Part shown: positions 38,540 to 47,910 of the stretch, piece after piece
Layout of the letters: the number at the start of each line of letters is the position of its first letter
Numbering within the stretch: the stretch's first letter is position 1
Assembly: GCA_011620135.1 (NCBI GenBank)
Contig: WOZS01000035.1
Span: forward strand, 1 to 52,578
Length of the DNA stretch: 52,578 bases
Direction of reading: 5' to 3'
Source of the DNA: Gammaproteobacteria bacterium
GTDB lineage: Bacteria; Pseudomonadota; Gammaproteobacteria; WOZS01
The notes under the pieces: generated by a model
The model's input: only the letters and a program-made list of their open reading frames with translations
What the model was told of the DNA's origin: nothing
The model's database searches: none
Program-made: the position numbers and the translations under genes

Positions 38540-39286
38540 ATGCCCAGGGCAAGACATCTGGTTGGCCTGGTCTTCCTGGTAGGCAGCATGCTTGCTGTCC
38601 TGGCGCCACCTGTCTACGCCAGAGGGCTTGATTCCTTTACGGCCAAGTACAGTCTGCAGGTGGGGCCATTGCACGTGGCGCAACTGGAATATGCATTGGA
38701 GTCGCGGGACACAGGCTACCATTATCGCCTGGTGTCCCATCCCATGGGACTGGCGGCGCTGGTTTCCGGAAAGGTGCGTAATGAAGAGGTCTGGGGGCAG
38801 TGGCTCGAAGAAGATGGGTTCCCCCAGCCCCAGCGCTATCAGCGCATCGATGATCCCGGGGCGCGGGCTGTGGTGCAGACCCTGTATTTCGATTGGCCGA
38901 ACAAGAAGCTGCGCATCGTGAGCAAGGATGAAACGACCACGGCCTCCCTGCCGGCCCATGTCCTCGACCCCATGAGTGAACAGCTGCGCCTCATGCAGCA
39001 GGTGGCTGCCGGTGAAAAGGGCGCCATCAAGCATGCGGTGGCCAATTTCAAGGGCATCAAGCGTCGGCGTTACCAGGTGCAGCAGCAAGAAGAAGTCCCA
39101 GGGCCCCAGGGCATGGTGCAGGCCATCCGGGTTGTCCGCACGGATCAGGACAACAAGCAGCTTACTTTGTGGTTTGCACCCAAGCTTGACCACATGCTGG
39201 TCCGCCTGCAGCAGAAAAAAAAGGGCAAGCCCACCGTGACCATCACCCTGCAACAGCTGAACAAGGCTTCTCAGGAGGGTGGCTGA
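38540..39286 (+). CDS. Exported DUF3108-family protein (248 aa)
   Basis: This is a predicted periplasmic or envelope protein of unknown function. It starts with a clear signal peptide, MPRARHLVGLVFLVGSMLAV and then LAPPVYA, with cleavage likely after that Ala. The body looks like DUF3108: FTAKYSLQVGPLHVAQLEYA, then VSGKVRNEEVWGQW, YFDWPNKKLRIVSKDET, and LTLWFAPKLDHMLVRLQ near the end. The start ATG 38540 is chosen because GAGGAACAAGG precedes it and it puts the signal peptide at the N-terminus; the frame is open back to 38375. About 220 bases separate it from nuoN, so it may have its own promoter. It converges on dcd. Confidence 0.75.
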   Translation: MPRARHLVGLVFLVGSMLAVLAPPVYARGLDSFTAKYSLQVGPLHVAQLEYALESRDTGYHYRLVSHPMGLAALVSGKVRNEEVWGQWLEEDGFPQPQRYQRIDDPGARAVVQTLYFDWPNKKLRIVSKDETTTASLPAHVLDPMSEQLRLMQQVAAGEKGAIKHAVANFKGIKRRRYQVQQQEEVPGPQGMVQAIRVVRTDQDNKQLTLWFAPKLDHMLVRLQQKKKGKPTVTITLQQLNKASQEGG

Positions 39287-39301
39287 CGAGGGCGCCTTTT
39301 T
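39276..39301 (+). terminator. Weak candidate terminator between DUF3108 gene and dcd
   Basis: AGGGTG (39276-39281) can pair with CGCCTT (39293-39298) using two G-U pairs, and the T run (39297-39301) overlaps the stem end. It stands at the convergent junction where a plus-strand terminator is expected. The stem is short and imperfect, so support is low. Confidence 0.25.
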
Positions 39302-39870
39302 CAGGGCAGGGGCAGGGTCAGGCCGATCTGCTTGTGATATTTGCCCCGGCGATCGGCGTAGGAGACCTCACAGGGCTCATCGGATTCCAGGAAGATGAGC
39401 TGGGCCACGCCCTCATTGGCATAGATCTTGGCGGGCAAGGGCGTGGTATTGGAGAATTCCAGCGTCACATGGCCCTCCCATTCCGGTTCCAGGGGGGTGA
39501 CATTGACGATGATGCCGCAGCGCGCATAGGTGCTCTTGCCAAGGCAGATGGTCAGTATGTTGCGGGGGATGCGCAGATATTCCACCGTGCGCCCCAGCAC
39601 GAAGGAATTGGGCGGGATGATGCATATCCCGCCATGGTGGTCCACAAAACTCGAGCGGTCGAATGCCTTTGGGTCCACCATGGCCGAATTGATGTTGGTG
39701 AAGATCTTGAAGTCATCGGCACAGCGGATGTCGTAGCCATAGCTTGACGTACCGTAGGAGATCACGGGTTGGCCATCTTGTCGCTGGCGGACCTGCTGTG
39801 GCTCGAAGGGCTCGATCATGCCGCATTGCCGCGACATGTGCCGGATCCAGCGGTCTGACTTGATGGGCAT
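39301..39870 (-). CDS. dcd: dCTP deaminase (189 aa)
   Basis: Dcd deaminates dCTP to dUTP, supplying dTMP synthesis. The N-terminus [20 protein letters not shown] and the segments [35 protein letters not shown], and [20 protein letters not shown] are highly characteristic. The catalytic Glu lies in [19 protein letters not shown]. The length equals the usual 188. It starts one base after the stop of the RCC1 gene, so the two are cotranscribed. In many gammaproteobacteria dcd sits directly beside apbC/mrp and metG; here the RCC1 gene intervenes. Confidence 0.97.
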   Translation of the reverse strand: MPIKSDRWIRHMSRQCGMIEPFEPQQVRQRQDGQPVISYGTSSYGYDIRCADDFKIFTNINSAMVDPKAFDRSSFVDHHGGICIIPPNSFVLGRTVEYLRIPRNILTICLGKSTYARCGIIVNVTPLEPEWEGHVTLEFSNTTPLPAKIYANEGVAQLIFLESDEPCEVSYADRRGKYHKQIGLTLPLP

Positions 39871-39871
39871 G

Positions 39872-41134
39872 TCACCAGCCCGGGAGGTTGATTTCTGCAG
39901 CCGGGGCGGGGGCTGCTACGGCACCACGGCCCAGCTGGCCATAGCCGCCGCCTCCCCAGGTCCAGACACGCCCTTGGTCGTCTACCGCCACGCTGTGGCT
40001 GTCGCCGGCGGCCATGTTCACGATCCCTCCCAGCACGGGCGGTGGCGGCGGAGGCTGATGCCGGGCCAGGGCATCCTGGATGACCCGCAGCTCCTCATAG
40101 GTAAAGGCTCGGTTGATGGGCTGCGGCACGCGGACCACAGGCGGTCCTCCGGGGGACACCTGCCCGGAGTCATTGGACCCCCAGCCATAGAGTTTCTTGG
40201 TGGTCTCCCCCAGCGCCAGGCAGTGGCGGGCACCACAGGCAATGCGCGTGATGATGGGTTCACCAGGCACGGAGAGCCGGACGGGAACGGGGGAATCATC
40301 ATTCACATGGCCATAGTTCGGGATGGCGTCCCCCAGTTGACCACTTTCGTTGCTGCCCCAGACCCACACCTGGCCCTGATCATCCAGCGCCATGGAGGAG
40401 GCCCTGCCCGCGGCCACGGCCACGATGTTCTTGCCCTCCAGGCCGAGAACCGGCACCGCTGCGAGCCGGGTCTGGTAGGTATCGTCACCCAGCTGTCCAT
40501 GGGCGTTGTTGCCCCAGGCCTGCACCGAGCCATCGTCCAGGACCGCAAGGCCATGACCGTGTCCTGCGGCGATGGCTGTCGCCGGGCCAGCAAGACCAAT
40601 GGCAGTGATGGCGGTGGTGTTTGCGGTGCTGCCCGTACCCTGCTCCCCAGAGAAATCGCCACGACCCCAGGCTTGCACGGTGCCCTGGTCATCCAGCGCC
40701 AGGGAGAAGTTGCCTCCGGCCGCGATGAAGATGACGTGTTCCAGCCCATGCACGGCGACGGGCAGGGGAAATGGTTCGGTTTCACCCTGGGTTTCAATAC
40801 CCAGTTGGCCGTCTGAGTTGTCACCCCAGGCCCAGACAGTGCCATTGGCCATCAAGGCCAGGCTGTGCCGATCACCGCCTGCCAGTGCTGTGATGGGGCT
40901 GAAAGCGCTCAGGATGGGCTGGGGGGTAGTGGCCATATCCCCCCAGGTGCCATTGCCCAGTTGTCCGGAGCGGTTGTCTCCCCAGGAGAAGGCCTGTCCC
41001 TGGCGCACGGCCAGGCTCACATTGGAGCCGGTGAAGACCTCCGTGGCACTGGCCCAGGACAACCAGCCCATCAACAGCGCTGCGACCAGGCCCCGCCACC
41101 CTCGCATGATCCTTACTTGTCCATTGTCCATCAT
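39872..41134 (-). CDS. Exported RCC1-repeat protein, seven repeats (420 aa)
   Basis: This is a predicted secreted or periplasmic beta-propeller. After a short N-terminus, [20 protein letters not shown] acts as a signal peptide. The rest is built of RCC1 repeats with the pattern AAG..HSLAL...G.VW.WG.N..GQLG. Seven can be counted, at repeats beginning near SNVSLAV, DRHSLAL, GNFSLAL, HGHGLAV, RASSMAL, ARHCLAL and DSHSVAV, the right number for a closed seven-blade propeller. A loop with six prolines ([12 protein letters not shown]) precedes the last blade. The start ATG 41134 has GAGG 7 bases upstream. It lies between apbC and dcd. Function is unknown; a binding or scaffold role outside the cytoplasm is inference. 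Confidence 0.85.
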   Translation of the reverse strand: MMDNGQVRIMRGWRGLVAALLMGWLSWASATEVFTGSNVSLAVRQGQAFSWGDNRSGQLGNGTWGDMATTPQPILSAFSPITALAGGDRHSLALMANGTVWAWGDNSDGQLGIETQGETEPFPLPVAVHGLEHVIFIAAGGNFSLALDDQGTVQAWGRGDFSGEQGTGSTANTTAITAIGLAGPATAIAAGHGHGLAVLDDGSVQAWGNNAHGQLGDDTYQTRLAAVPVLGLEGKNIVAVAAGRASSMALDDQGQVWVWGSNESGQLGDAIPNYGHVNDDSPVPVRLSVPGEPIITRIACGARHCLALGETTKKLYGWGSNDSGQVSPGGPPVVRVPQPINRAFTYEELRVIQDALARHQPPPPPPVLGGIVNMAAGDSHSVAVDDQGRVWTWGGGGYGQLGRGAVAAPAPAAEINLPGW

Positions 41135-41227
41135 GCCTGCACCTCATCACATCCATCCCGGGCGCTCCGGCCATGCTGCCGATGGACTGGAACGCCTCCA
41201 GACCCTGACGCCATCACACTCGATCGG

Positions 41228-41248
41228 ATCACCGATCACCGATCACCG
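41228..41248. repeat. Three tandem copies of ATCACCG between apbC and the RCC1 gene
   Basis: ATCACCG occurs three times head to tail (41228-41234, 41235-41241, 41242-41248), directly beside a six-A run (41249-41254) and 10 bases past the apbC stop. On the minus strand this reads T6 then CGGTGAT repeated. It may be a protein-binding array, part of a weak terminator region, or slippage. The 124-base spacer holds no gene. Confidence 0.6.
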
Positions 41249-41258
41249 AAAAAATGCT

Positions 41259-42320
41259 TCAATCATCGCTGATGATGATCTCTGGCAAGGCATGGGCCGG
41301 AGCGCCAGCCAGCATGCCGGCCATGCGCCGCGCTATGTCCAGATAGGCCGCCGTGGCGCTGTCCTGGGGTTCCGCAAGGACCATGGGCAGGCCCTGTTCG
41401 GAGAGCTCCTGGATTCGTTTGACCAGGGGCAGCTGGCCCAACAGGGGGATGCCCAGTTCCCGGGCCAGCCTGGCGCCACCGCCATGGCCGAAGAGATCCT
41501 CTTCCAGGCCGCAGCGCGGGCAGACATGGAACGCCATGTTCTCCACGATGCCCAGCAGGGGAACGGCCACCTGGCCGAACATGGCCATGGCCCGCCGGGC
41601 GTCGTCCAGCGCCAGCTCCTGGGGTGTGGTGATGCCCACAGCCCCGCTCAAGGGGACGCGCTGCGCCAGGGTGAGCTGGATGTCGCCTGTGCCGGGCGGC
41701 AGGTCGATGAGCAGATAATCCAGTTCTCCCCAGGCCGTATCGTGCAGCATCTGCTGCAATGCCTGGGTGACCATGGGCCCGCGCCAGATCATGGCGGTAT
41801 CCCGTTCCACCAGATAGGCGATGGACATGGACGCGATGCCGTGCCGGACGACGGGGTCCAGATGGCGGCCATCCGAAGACGTGGCCCGGCCATTGAACCC
41901 CAGCAACCGCCCCTGGCTGGGCCCGTAGATATCGGCATCCAAGATGCCCACCCGCGCCCCTTCACGATGCAAGGCGGCGGCGAGATTCACCGCTACGGTG
42001 GATTTGCCCACGCCGCCCTTGCCCGAGGCAATGGCCACCACATGGGCGATGCCTGGCAGGGGGGTGAATCCGGCGCGGGGGGTGGCGGCGGGCACGTGCC
42101 AGGTGACCTCCACCTGCCAAGCCTCCCCTCCTGGGCCCAGCGCCATCATGAGTTCCTGGCGCAATGCCGGGGCATAGCCGGCGGCGGGAAAGGGCAGCTG
42201 GACGATGAGCTGCCGCCCTGCTGCCCGGCACAGATCCAGGATGGGCAGGCCGCTGTAGCGCTCGATGTGGTTCTGCCAGGCTGTGCGGACCGCCTGTGGC
42301 ACAGCAGAGCTATCCCCCAT
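41259..42320 (-). CDS. apbC: Iron-sulfur carrier / Mrp-family P-loop ATPase ApbC (353 aa)
   Basis: ApbC/Mrp binds and transfers Fe-S clusters in an ATP-dependent way. The N-terminal MIP18-like domain (about 1-80) precedes the deviant Walker A GKGGVGKS (100-107). LDADIYGPSQGRLLG and YLLIDLPPGTGDIQLTL are Mrp signatures. The cluster-binding CxxC is present as HVCPRCGLEEDLFGHGGG. The length is near E. coli Mrp (369). It is divergent from metG, a widespread arrangement. The last codons contain ATCATC and GATGAT that can pair, followed 7 bases later by T6, a poor terminator at best. The RCC1 gene and dcd lie downstream. Confidence 0.94.
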   Translation of the reverse strand: MGDSSAVPQAVRTAWQNHIERYSGLPILDLCRAAGRQLIVQLPFPAAGYAPALRQELMMALGPGGEAWQVEVTWHVPAATPRAGFTPLPGIAHVVAIASGKGGVGKSTVAVNLAAALHREGARVGILDADIYGPSQGRLLGFNGRATSSDGRHLDPVVRHGIASMSIAYLVERDTAMIWRGPMVTQALQQMLHDTAWGELDYLLIDLPPGTGDIQLTLAQRVPLSGAVGITTPQELALDDARRAMAMFGQVAVPLLGIVENMAFHVCPRCGLEEDLFGHGGGARLARELGIPLLGQLPLVKRIQELSEQGLPMVLAEPQDSATAAYLDIARRMAGMLAGAPAHALPEIIISDD

Positions 42321-42352
42321 GGTGATATCCTATGTCGTATGCCATGGCGTGC

Positions 42353-42365
42353 ATTGTGGCACAAT
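42353..42365. promoter_or_regulatory. 13-base palindrome between apbC and metG
   Basis: ATTGTG and CACAAT flank a single central G (42353-42365). It lies in the 86-base divergent region between apbC and metG, where it could overlap promoters of both. On the minus strand TTGGGA, an 18-base gap and CACAAT is a possible apbC promoter using one arm as -10. A repeated AAATCCC lies nearby on the metG side. Operator function is inference. Confidence 0.35.
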
Positions 42366-42406
42366 AGCCAACCAAATCCCAAATCCCATAGAGCGCAAAG
42401 AGCACT

Positions 42407-44443
42407 ATGACACAGCGAACCATTCTCGTCACCAGCGCTTTGCCCTATGCCAACGGGCCGTTGCATCTGGGCCATATGCTGGAGGTCATCCAGACCGACA
42501 TCTGGGTGCGCTTCCAGCGCCTGTGCGGCCATCACTGCCGGTATGTGTGCGCCGATGATGCCCACGGCACGCCCATCATGCTGCGCGCCAGGGACGAAGG
42601 AATCAGTCCCGAAGCGCTCATCGCCAGGATCTATGGGGAGCACCTGCGCGATCTGCAGCGCTACGCCATTGCCATGGATAATTTTTATACCACACACTCA
42701 CCGGAGAATCGTCATTTCGCCGAATTGATCTATACCCGTCTCAAGGAGGGGGGTTTTATCGCCAATCGGGAGATCGAGCAATCCTTCGACGAGGCCGCGG
42801 GCATGTTCCTGCCCGACCGGTTCATCCGCGGCACCTGCCCGCGCTGCCGCACCCCTGGCCAGCATGGCGACAGCTGCGAGAGTTGCGGGGCCACCTACAA
42901 CCCCATGGAACTGCTGGATGCCGTCTCGGTGCTCTCCGGAACCCCGCCTGTGCTGCGCCGTACCGAGCATTATTTCGTGCGGCTCGCTGCCTTCGAGGCC
43001 ATGCTGCGCCAGTGGCTGGAACAGGCCAATGTCCAGGAGGCGGTGCGTCACAAGCTCATGGAATGGTTCGCCGTTGGCCTTGCGGACTGGGACATCTCCC
43101 GGGACAGCCCCTACTTCGGCTTCGAGATTCCCGGGACTGTGGGCAAGTATTTCTATGTATGGCTGGATGCGCCCATCGGCTATATGGCCTCGTTCCAGAA
43201 CCTGTGCACCAGGCTTCGCGAGCTCGACTTCGCGGCCTTCTGGGGGGCTGACGCCACAGCCGAGCTGTATCATTTCATCGGCAAGGACATCATCTATTTC
43301 CATTGCCTGTTCTGGCCAGCCATGCTGCATGGCGCTGGATTCCGCACGCCCAGTGGCGTTTTCGCCCATGGATTTCTTACCGTGGATGGCCAGAAGATGT
43401 CCAAGAGCCGTGGCACGTTCATCGAGGCCCAGCTCTTCGCTCAGCACCTCGATCCGCAGATGCTGCGCTACTACTTCGCCTCCAAGCTCAGTGCGGCGGT
43501 GGAGGACATCGATCTCAATCTCGACGAGATGCTGGAGCGCTGCAACGCCGATGTGGTGGGCAAGCTGGTCAACATACCCGCCCGCCTCGCCCCCTTCCTG
43601 GAGCGCCACAGTGGCGGACTGCTCTCGCCCGTGTCACCGGATGATCCCTTGTGGGCCAGGGTGCAGGGCGCAGCCCGGCAGCTCGCCCAGCACTATGAGG
43701 CACGGGAATACGCCGCGGTGGTGCGCCTGGTGATGGCCTGCGCCGACCAGGTCAATCAGTTCATCCAGGAGCAGGCACCCTGGCGCCTGGAAAAGCAGGG
43801 GGCCATCCAGCAGGTGCAGCAGGTTGCCTCGCTGGGCATCCAATGCTTCCGCCTGCTCGTACTCTACCTCAAGCCCATCGTGCCGCACCTCGCCGCCGAG
43901 GCCGAGCGATTCTTGCAGATCGAGCCGTTGCGCTGGCATGATGCCGGGCTCCCGCTGGGGGATCATGTGATCCAGCCCTACAGTGCCCTGGCCCGGCGCC
44001 TGGAACGTGCCGCCGTGCAACGGCTGCGCGATGCGGCCCAAGCGCAGGGTGGCCAAGACAAGAAAAACGCGCCAGGCCAGGTGGAACCTGCGGCGTCAGG
44101 ACCTGGGGATGGCCAGGACTACATTGATATCCAGGACTTCGGCCGCATCGATCTGCGCGTCGCCCGCATCCTCGAGGCGGCCGTGGTGCCTGAAAGCAGC
44201 AAGCTGCTGCGTCTCATGGTGGATCTGGGGACGGAAAAGCGCCAGATCTTCGCCGGCATCAAGGGCGCCTATCAGCCCGAGACCCTGGTGGGCAGGTTGT
44301 GCGTGATCGTCGCCAACCTCAAGCCGCGAGCCATGCGCTTTGGGGTTTCCGAGGGCATGGTGCTGGCGGCCGGCGATGATGGCCCCGGTATTTTCCTGCT
44401 GTCTGCGGACAGTGGGGCCGAGCCGGGGATGCGGGTGCGATGA
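42407..44443 (+). CDS. metG: Methionyl-tRNA synthetase (678 aa)
   Basis: MetG charges initiator and elongator tRNA-Met. The class I motifs are HLGH (20-23) and KMSKS (330-334). The zinc knuckle is CPRC (144-147) with CESC (157-160). The anticodon-binding domain follows, and after a linker ([20 protein letters not shown]) comes the C-terminal tRNA-binding domain: [20 protein letters not shown], then [11 protein letters not shown] and [14 protein letters not shown]. The length matches E. coli (677). The start ATG 42407 gives [17 protein letters not shown]. No T-box or other leader was seen in the short upstream gap. The stop overlaps the next gene (ATGA). Confidence 0.98.
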   Translation: MTQRTILVTSALPYANGPLHLGHMLEVIQTDIWVRFQRLCGHHCRYVCADDAHGTPIMLRARDEGISPEALIARIYGEHLRDLQRYAIAMDNFYTTHSPENRHFAELIYTRLKEGGFIANREIEQSFDEAAGMFLPDRFIRGTCPRCRTPGQHGDSCESCGATYNPMELLDAVSVLSGTPPVLRRTEHYFVRLAAFEAMLRQWLEQANVQEAVRHKLMEWFAVGLADWDISRDSPYFGFEIPGTVGKYFYVWLDAPIGYMASFQNLCTRLRELDFAAFWGADATAELYHFIGKDIIYFHCLFWPAMLHGAGFRTPSGVFAHGFLTVDGQKMSKSRGTFIEAQLFAQHLDPQMLRYYFASKLSAAVEDIDLNLDEMLERCNADVVGKLVNIPARLAPFLERHSGGLLSPVSPDDPLWARVQGAARQLAQHYEAREYAAVVRLVMACADQVNQFIQEQAPWRLEKQGAIQQVQQVASLGIQCFRLLVLYLKPIVPHLAAEAERFLQIEPLRWHDAGLPLGDHVIQPYSALARRLERAAVQRLRDAAQAQGGQDKKNAPGQVEPAASGPGDGQDYIDIQDFGRIDLRVARILEAAVVPESSKLLRLMVDLGTEKRQIFAGIKGAYQPETLVGRLCVIVANLKPRAMRFGVSEGMVLAAGDDGPGIFLLSADSGAEPGMRVR

Positions 44444-45213
44444 CCCTCTCCTTTGCCGGCAGCAAGGTGCTGATCACCGGGGCAAGCTCCGGTATCGGCC
44501 AGGAACTGGCCGATCTCCTGCTGGAACGTGGTGCCCATGTGGCGCTGGTGGCGCGCCGTATTGCGACCATCGAGTCCTGGGCGGCACCGCGTCGTGCGGC
44601 AAGGCCGCAGCAGGTGATCTGGAGTGGGGCTGCGGACGTGACGGTGGCCGAGCAGGTTTTTCAGGTGGTGGAGCAGGCAACAGCCGCGTTGGGCGGCCTG
44701 GATGTGGCCATCCTGAATGCGGGGATCGCTGGGGGTGGCATGCTGGGTTGCGGGCAGTATCCTCTCCATGAGCAGGTGATCCGGACCAATGTCCTGGGGG
44801 CGCTTGCCAGCACCGAGGCGGTCATGGCCCATTTTCGCAGCCGGAACCAGGGCCATGTGGTGTTGGTGTCGTCGGTGGCCGCCTTCCGGGGCCTGCCGGG
44901 CAGCGCGGTCTACAGCGCCTCCAAGGCGGCGGTGAGTACCCTGGCGCAGGGGTTGCGCGCCGAGGTCTGGGGAACACCCATCCGGGTGACGGTGCTGCAT
45001 CCTGGCTACATCGACACACCCATCAATCAGAACCTGACGTGGCGCCCCTTTTTGGTGAGTGCCCGGCAGGGGGCTGCGGCCATCCTGTACCGCTTGGAAC
45101 ATGGCGCTGGATGGGCCACGGTACCCCGCTGGCCATGGGCCTTGGTACCCTGCATGGTGCGCCTGCTGCCCACCGCCGTGATGGCACGCATGAGCCGCCG
45201 CCGCATGGCCTGA
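44440..45213 (+). CDS. Short-chain dehydrogenase/reductase (257 aa)
   Basis: This is a classical SDR oxidoreductase; the substrate is unknown. The cofactor motif TGASSGIG is at residues 14-21, [11 protein letters not shown] follows, and the catalytic Ser-Tyr-Lys set appears in [20 protein letters not shown] followed by [26 protein letters not shown] is the usual segment after it. The C-terminal 50 residues contain a hydrophobic, basic stretch ([20 protein letters not shown] and then MSRRRMA) that may touch the membrane. An Arg-Arg after the first helix hints at NADP use. The start ATG overlaps the metG stop. It converges on kdpD with 8 bases between. Confidence 0.85.
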   Translation: MTLSFAGSKVLITGASSGIGQELADLLLERGAHVALVARRIATIESWAAPRRAARPQQVIWSGAADVTVAEQVFQVVEQATAALGGLDVAILNAGIAGGGMLGCGQYPLHEQVIRTNVLGALASTEAVMAHFRSRNQGHVVLVSSVAAFRGLPGSAVYSASKAAVSTLAQGLRAEVWGTPIRVTVLHPGYIDTPINQNLTWRPFLVSARQGAAAILYRLEHGAGWATVPRWPWALVPCMVRLLPTAVMARMSRRRMA

Positions 45214-45221
45214 GGGACTGG

Positions 45222-47906
45222 TCAGAAGTGCGCGGAGCCAGTCGGCAGGGTTGAGGCGGTGGGTTCGTCGGCAATGGGTATGGTAATGATCAGTCGGGTT
45301 TCGTGCTTGTTTTTTGGTGCTGCGATCTCCAGGGTGCAGCCCTGCGCCTGAAACAGGCTGCTGGAGAGGCTCATGCCGAAGGCATCGAGTTGCTCTGCGT
45401 TGTCGTCCCGTCCAGGCGGCAGGAGCTGGTCCTGGGGTTTGTTGCGATAGGTGACCACCACCTTGACTGTTCTTGGTGGCTGGAAACTGCCCGAAAGCGT
45501 GATGTTACTGCGCGCCGCCGCCTGCCGGCTGGCGTGATCCAGCAGATTGGCAAAGGCCTGTTCCATCAGGTTGGCGTCAGCCATGACCTGCGGTAGATCG
45601 CCGTCCACATCGATGGTGATGGCATGATTGGCCAGCAGGCGATCCAGGACCTTGACGGCCCGGCCCACCAGATCGGCCACGGCGCAGGGTCGCAGATTCG
45701 GTTCCAGGGCACCCCGGCCCAGCCTCGTCATGTCGATCAGGTTCTGCACGAAACGGTTGAGGCGTTCTGCCTCGTCCAGGATGACCTCCATCAAGGCACG
45801 CTTGCTTTCCGTGGAAGCCTCACTGGTCGAAGCCATGGTGGTGGCAGCCGCAATGATGGCCGAAAGGGGGCTGCGCAGATCGGCGGAAATGGAGCCCAAT
45901 AACGCGGTGCGCAGCCGCTCTGCCTCGATGAGCACGCGGGTATTCTGGGCCTGGGCCACCAACTGGACGCGTTCTATGGCCACGGCGGTTTGGTGGGCCA
46001 GGGAGTCCAGCAGGCGCATCTCGTCGGGGCGCAGCACCACCTTGCTTTGCCGCAGGGCAAACCCAGCCACACCCAACCGGCCGTGGGCCGTGACCAAGGG
46101 GAGAAACAGCCAGGCAGAACTGGGCAGGGTGTCGGAACTGAAACCGGCTGCCTTGCCCTTGCGCCAGACCCAATCGGCCGCAGCCAGGTCGGTATTGTCC
46201 AGTAGACCATCGGCGGGATGGACAGGCTTGAGCGCGCCGCGTTCATCACCCAGCAGCAGGATGGATTGAACACCCAGTGTGATGCGCACATGTTCGGCCA
46301 GGGCATCGGCCACATCGGTTTCCCACAGGGCGCCGGCCAGCTTGCGGCTCAGCTCATGCAGGCTTGTGTTGCGTCTGGCGATATGCTCGATGGCCAGCAT
46401 GTGGTCGCGCAGCCGCCAGGCAAACCAGGTGGCCACCAGGGACATGACACAGAAAAAGGCAAGGCCCACCTGGTCGCTGGGTTGTGACACGATCAGGCTG
46501 AAGCGTGGCTCCAGAAACAGGAAATCCATGGTGAACGCCGCGAGCACCAGCACGGTGAGCGCCGCACGTAGTCCCAGGTGGATCGCAGCGAGCGTCACCG
46601 CCGCCAGGTACAGCAAAGCCACGTTGGTCTGTGGCAAGACGCGCCAGAGTACCAGGGCCACCGCTGTGGCGCATGCCGTGAGCAACGTGCCGATGACGAC
46701 CTGCCGGGGCGCTTCCCGGCCGGCCTCCCGCCAGCGCAGCCAGACTGGCGCTGCAGCAGCACTGCTCTGGCTGGGTTGATTCCAGGTGACCAGCAACACC
46801 TCGAAACCATCGGCCTTGCGCATCAGCTGTTCGGTCTCACCCCAACGCCAGGCGAGCCAGCTGCTCTTGGCAGGGCGGCCCAGCACGATCTGGGTGACGT
46901 TGTGGTTCCTGGCATAATCCAGGGTTTCCTGGATTGGGTCGTTGCTGCTCAGGACCACGGTCTCGGCACCCAATCGTTCGGCAAGGCGCAGCGCCTCGGC
47001 CAGTTGCTGGCGCTGGCTTTCTGGGAAAGGGCGTCGTGGGCTTTCCACGAAAAAGGCCGTCCATGGGCTTTGTTGCCTTTCGGCAAGCCGTTTTGTGGCC
47101 CGGACCAGCCGCTCGCTGCCGACGACGGTGTTGAGATAGAGCATGATTCTGCTGCCGGCGGGCCATGGGCCCCGGATGCCGTGCCCTTTCATGTAGCGCA
47201 CCATGGCGGCTTCGGCCCGATCGGCAGCGACCCGGAAGGCCATCTCTCGCAGGGCGGTCAGATTGCCCAGGCGGAAAAAATGCTCCCGGGCGCGCTCGGC
47301 GTGCTCCGGAACGTATACCTTGCCCTCGCGCAGGCGCTGCAGGAGGTCATCGGGGGGCAGGTCGATGAGCTCTATCTCATGGGCTCGCTCCACGATGCGA
47401 TCGGGTACGGTGTTGCGCACGCGAATGCGCGAGATGCGGGCCACCACATCGTTGAGGCTTTCCAGGTGCTGCACGTTCAGGGTCGTCAAGACATCGATGC
47501 CGGCATCCAGCAGGACCTCCACGTCCTGGTAGCGTTTGCTGTGGGTGCAGCCCGGGGGGTTGTCATGGGCCAATTCATCCACCAGCGCCACCTGGGGGTG
47601 ACGCTGGATCAGGGCATCGAGATCCATTTCCTGAAAGGAGCGCTCCCGGTAGGTGATGGTCTTCAGGGGGATGGTCGGCAGATCGACCAGCAACGACTGG
47701 GTTTCCCGGCGGCCATGGGTCTCCACCACGCCCACCACCACATCCACGCCATCGGCCAGGAGCCGCTTGCCCGCCAGCAGCATGGCATAGGTCTTGCCCA
47801 CGCCAGGGGCAGCGCCTAGGAAAATCTTGAGCTTGCCCTTGGTCTCCTGGGTCGCTTCATGGAGCAGGGTATCTGGGTCTGGCCTGGCGTTTTCTTCCTG
47901 TGGCAT
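45222..47906 (-). CDS. kdpD: KdpD sensor protein with degenerate, probably inactive histidine kinase core (894 aa)
   Basis: KdpD senses potassium status and normally controls KdpE. Domains in order: KdpD N-terminal domain with Walker A GAAPGVGKT (31-39), a USP-like domain (about 240-365), four membrane helices (about 395-490), a GAF domain (about 515-640), then HisKA and HATPase regions. The H-box reads SISADLRSPL, so residue 675 is Ala (GCC, 45882-45884) where His is required; E. coli KdpD uses His673. The N-box reads NLLDHA (787-792), with His for Asn. No DxGxG, F-box or GLGL box is recognisable. The frame is intact and the length equals E. coli KdpD (894). The start ATG 47906 is 4 bases after the kdpC stop. 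No kdpE is adjacent. Confidence 0.92.
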   Translation of the reverse strand: MPQEENARPDPDTLLHEATQETKGKLKIFLGAAPGVGKTYAMLLAGKRLLADGVDVVVGVVETHGRRETQSLLVDLPTIPLKTITYRERSFQEMDLDALIQRHPQVALVDELAHDNPPGCTHSKRYQDVEVLLDAGIDVLTTLNVQHLESLNDVVARISRIRVRNTVPDRIVERAHEIELIDLPPDDLLQRLREGKVYVPEHAERAREHFFRLGNLTALREMAFRVAADRAEAAMVRYMKGHGIRGPWPAGSRIMLYLNTVVGSERLVRATKRLAERQQSPWTAFFVESPRRPFPESQRQQLAEALRLAERLGAETVVLSSNDPIQETLDYARNHNVTQIVLGRPAKSSWLAWRWGETEQLMRKADGFEVLLVTWNQPSQSSAAAAPVWLRWREAGREAPRQVVIGTLLTACATAVALVLWRVLPQTNVALLYLAAVTLAAIHLGLRAALTVLVLAAFTMDFLFLEPRFSLIVSQPSDQVGLAFFCVMSLVATWFAWRLRDHMLAIEHIARRNTSLHELSRKLAGALWETDVADALAEHVRITLGVQSILLLGDERGALKPVHPADGLLDNTDLAAADWVWRKGKAAGFSSDTLPSSAWLFLPLVTAHGRLGVAGFALRQSKVVLRPDEMRLLDSLAHQTAVAIERVQLVAQAQNTRVLIEAERLRTALLGSISADLRSPLSAIIAAATTMASTSEASTESKRALMEVILDEAERLNRFVQNLIDMTRLGRGALEPNLRPCAVADLVGRAVKVLDRLLANHAITIDVDGDLPQVMADANLMEQAFANLLDHASRQAAARSNITLSGSFQPPRTVKVVVTYRNKPQDQLLPPGRDDNAEQLDAFGMSLSSSLFQAQGCTLEIAAPKNKHETRLIITIPIADEPTASTLPTGSAHF

Positions 47907-47910
47907 GGCA

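Noticed and set aside
45214-45221. A kdpE response regulator downstream of kdpD
   Set aside because: Only 8 bases separate kdpD from the converging dehydrogenase gene, and no receiver-domain ORF is present in the window.
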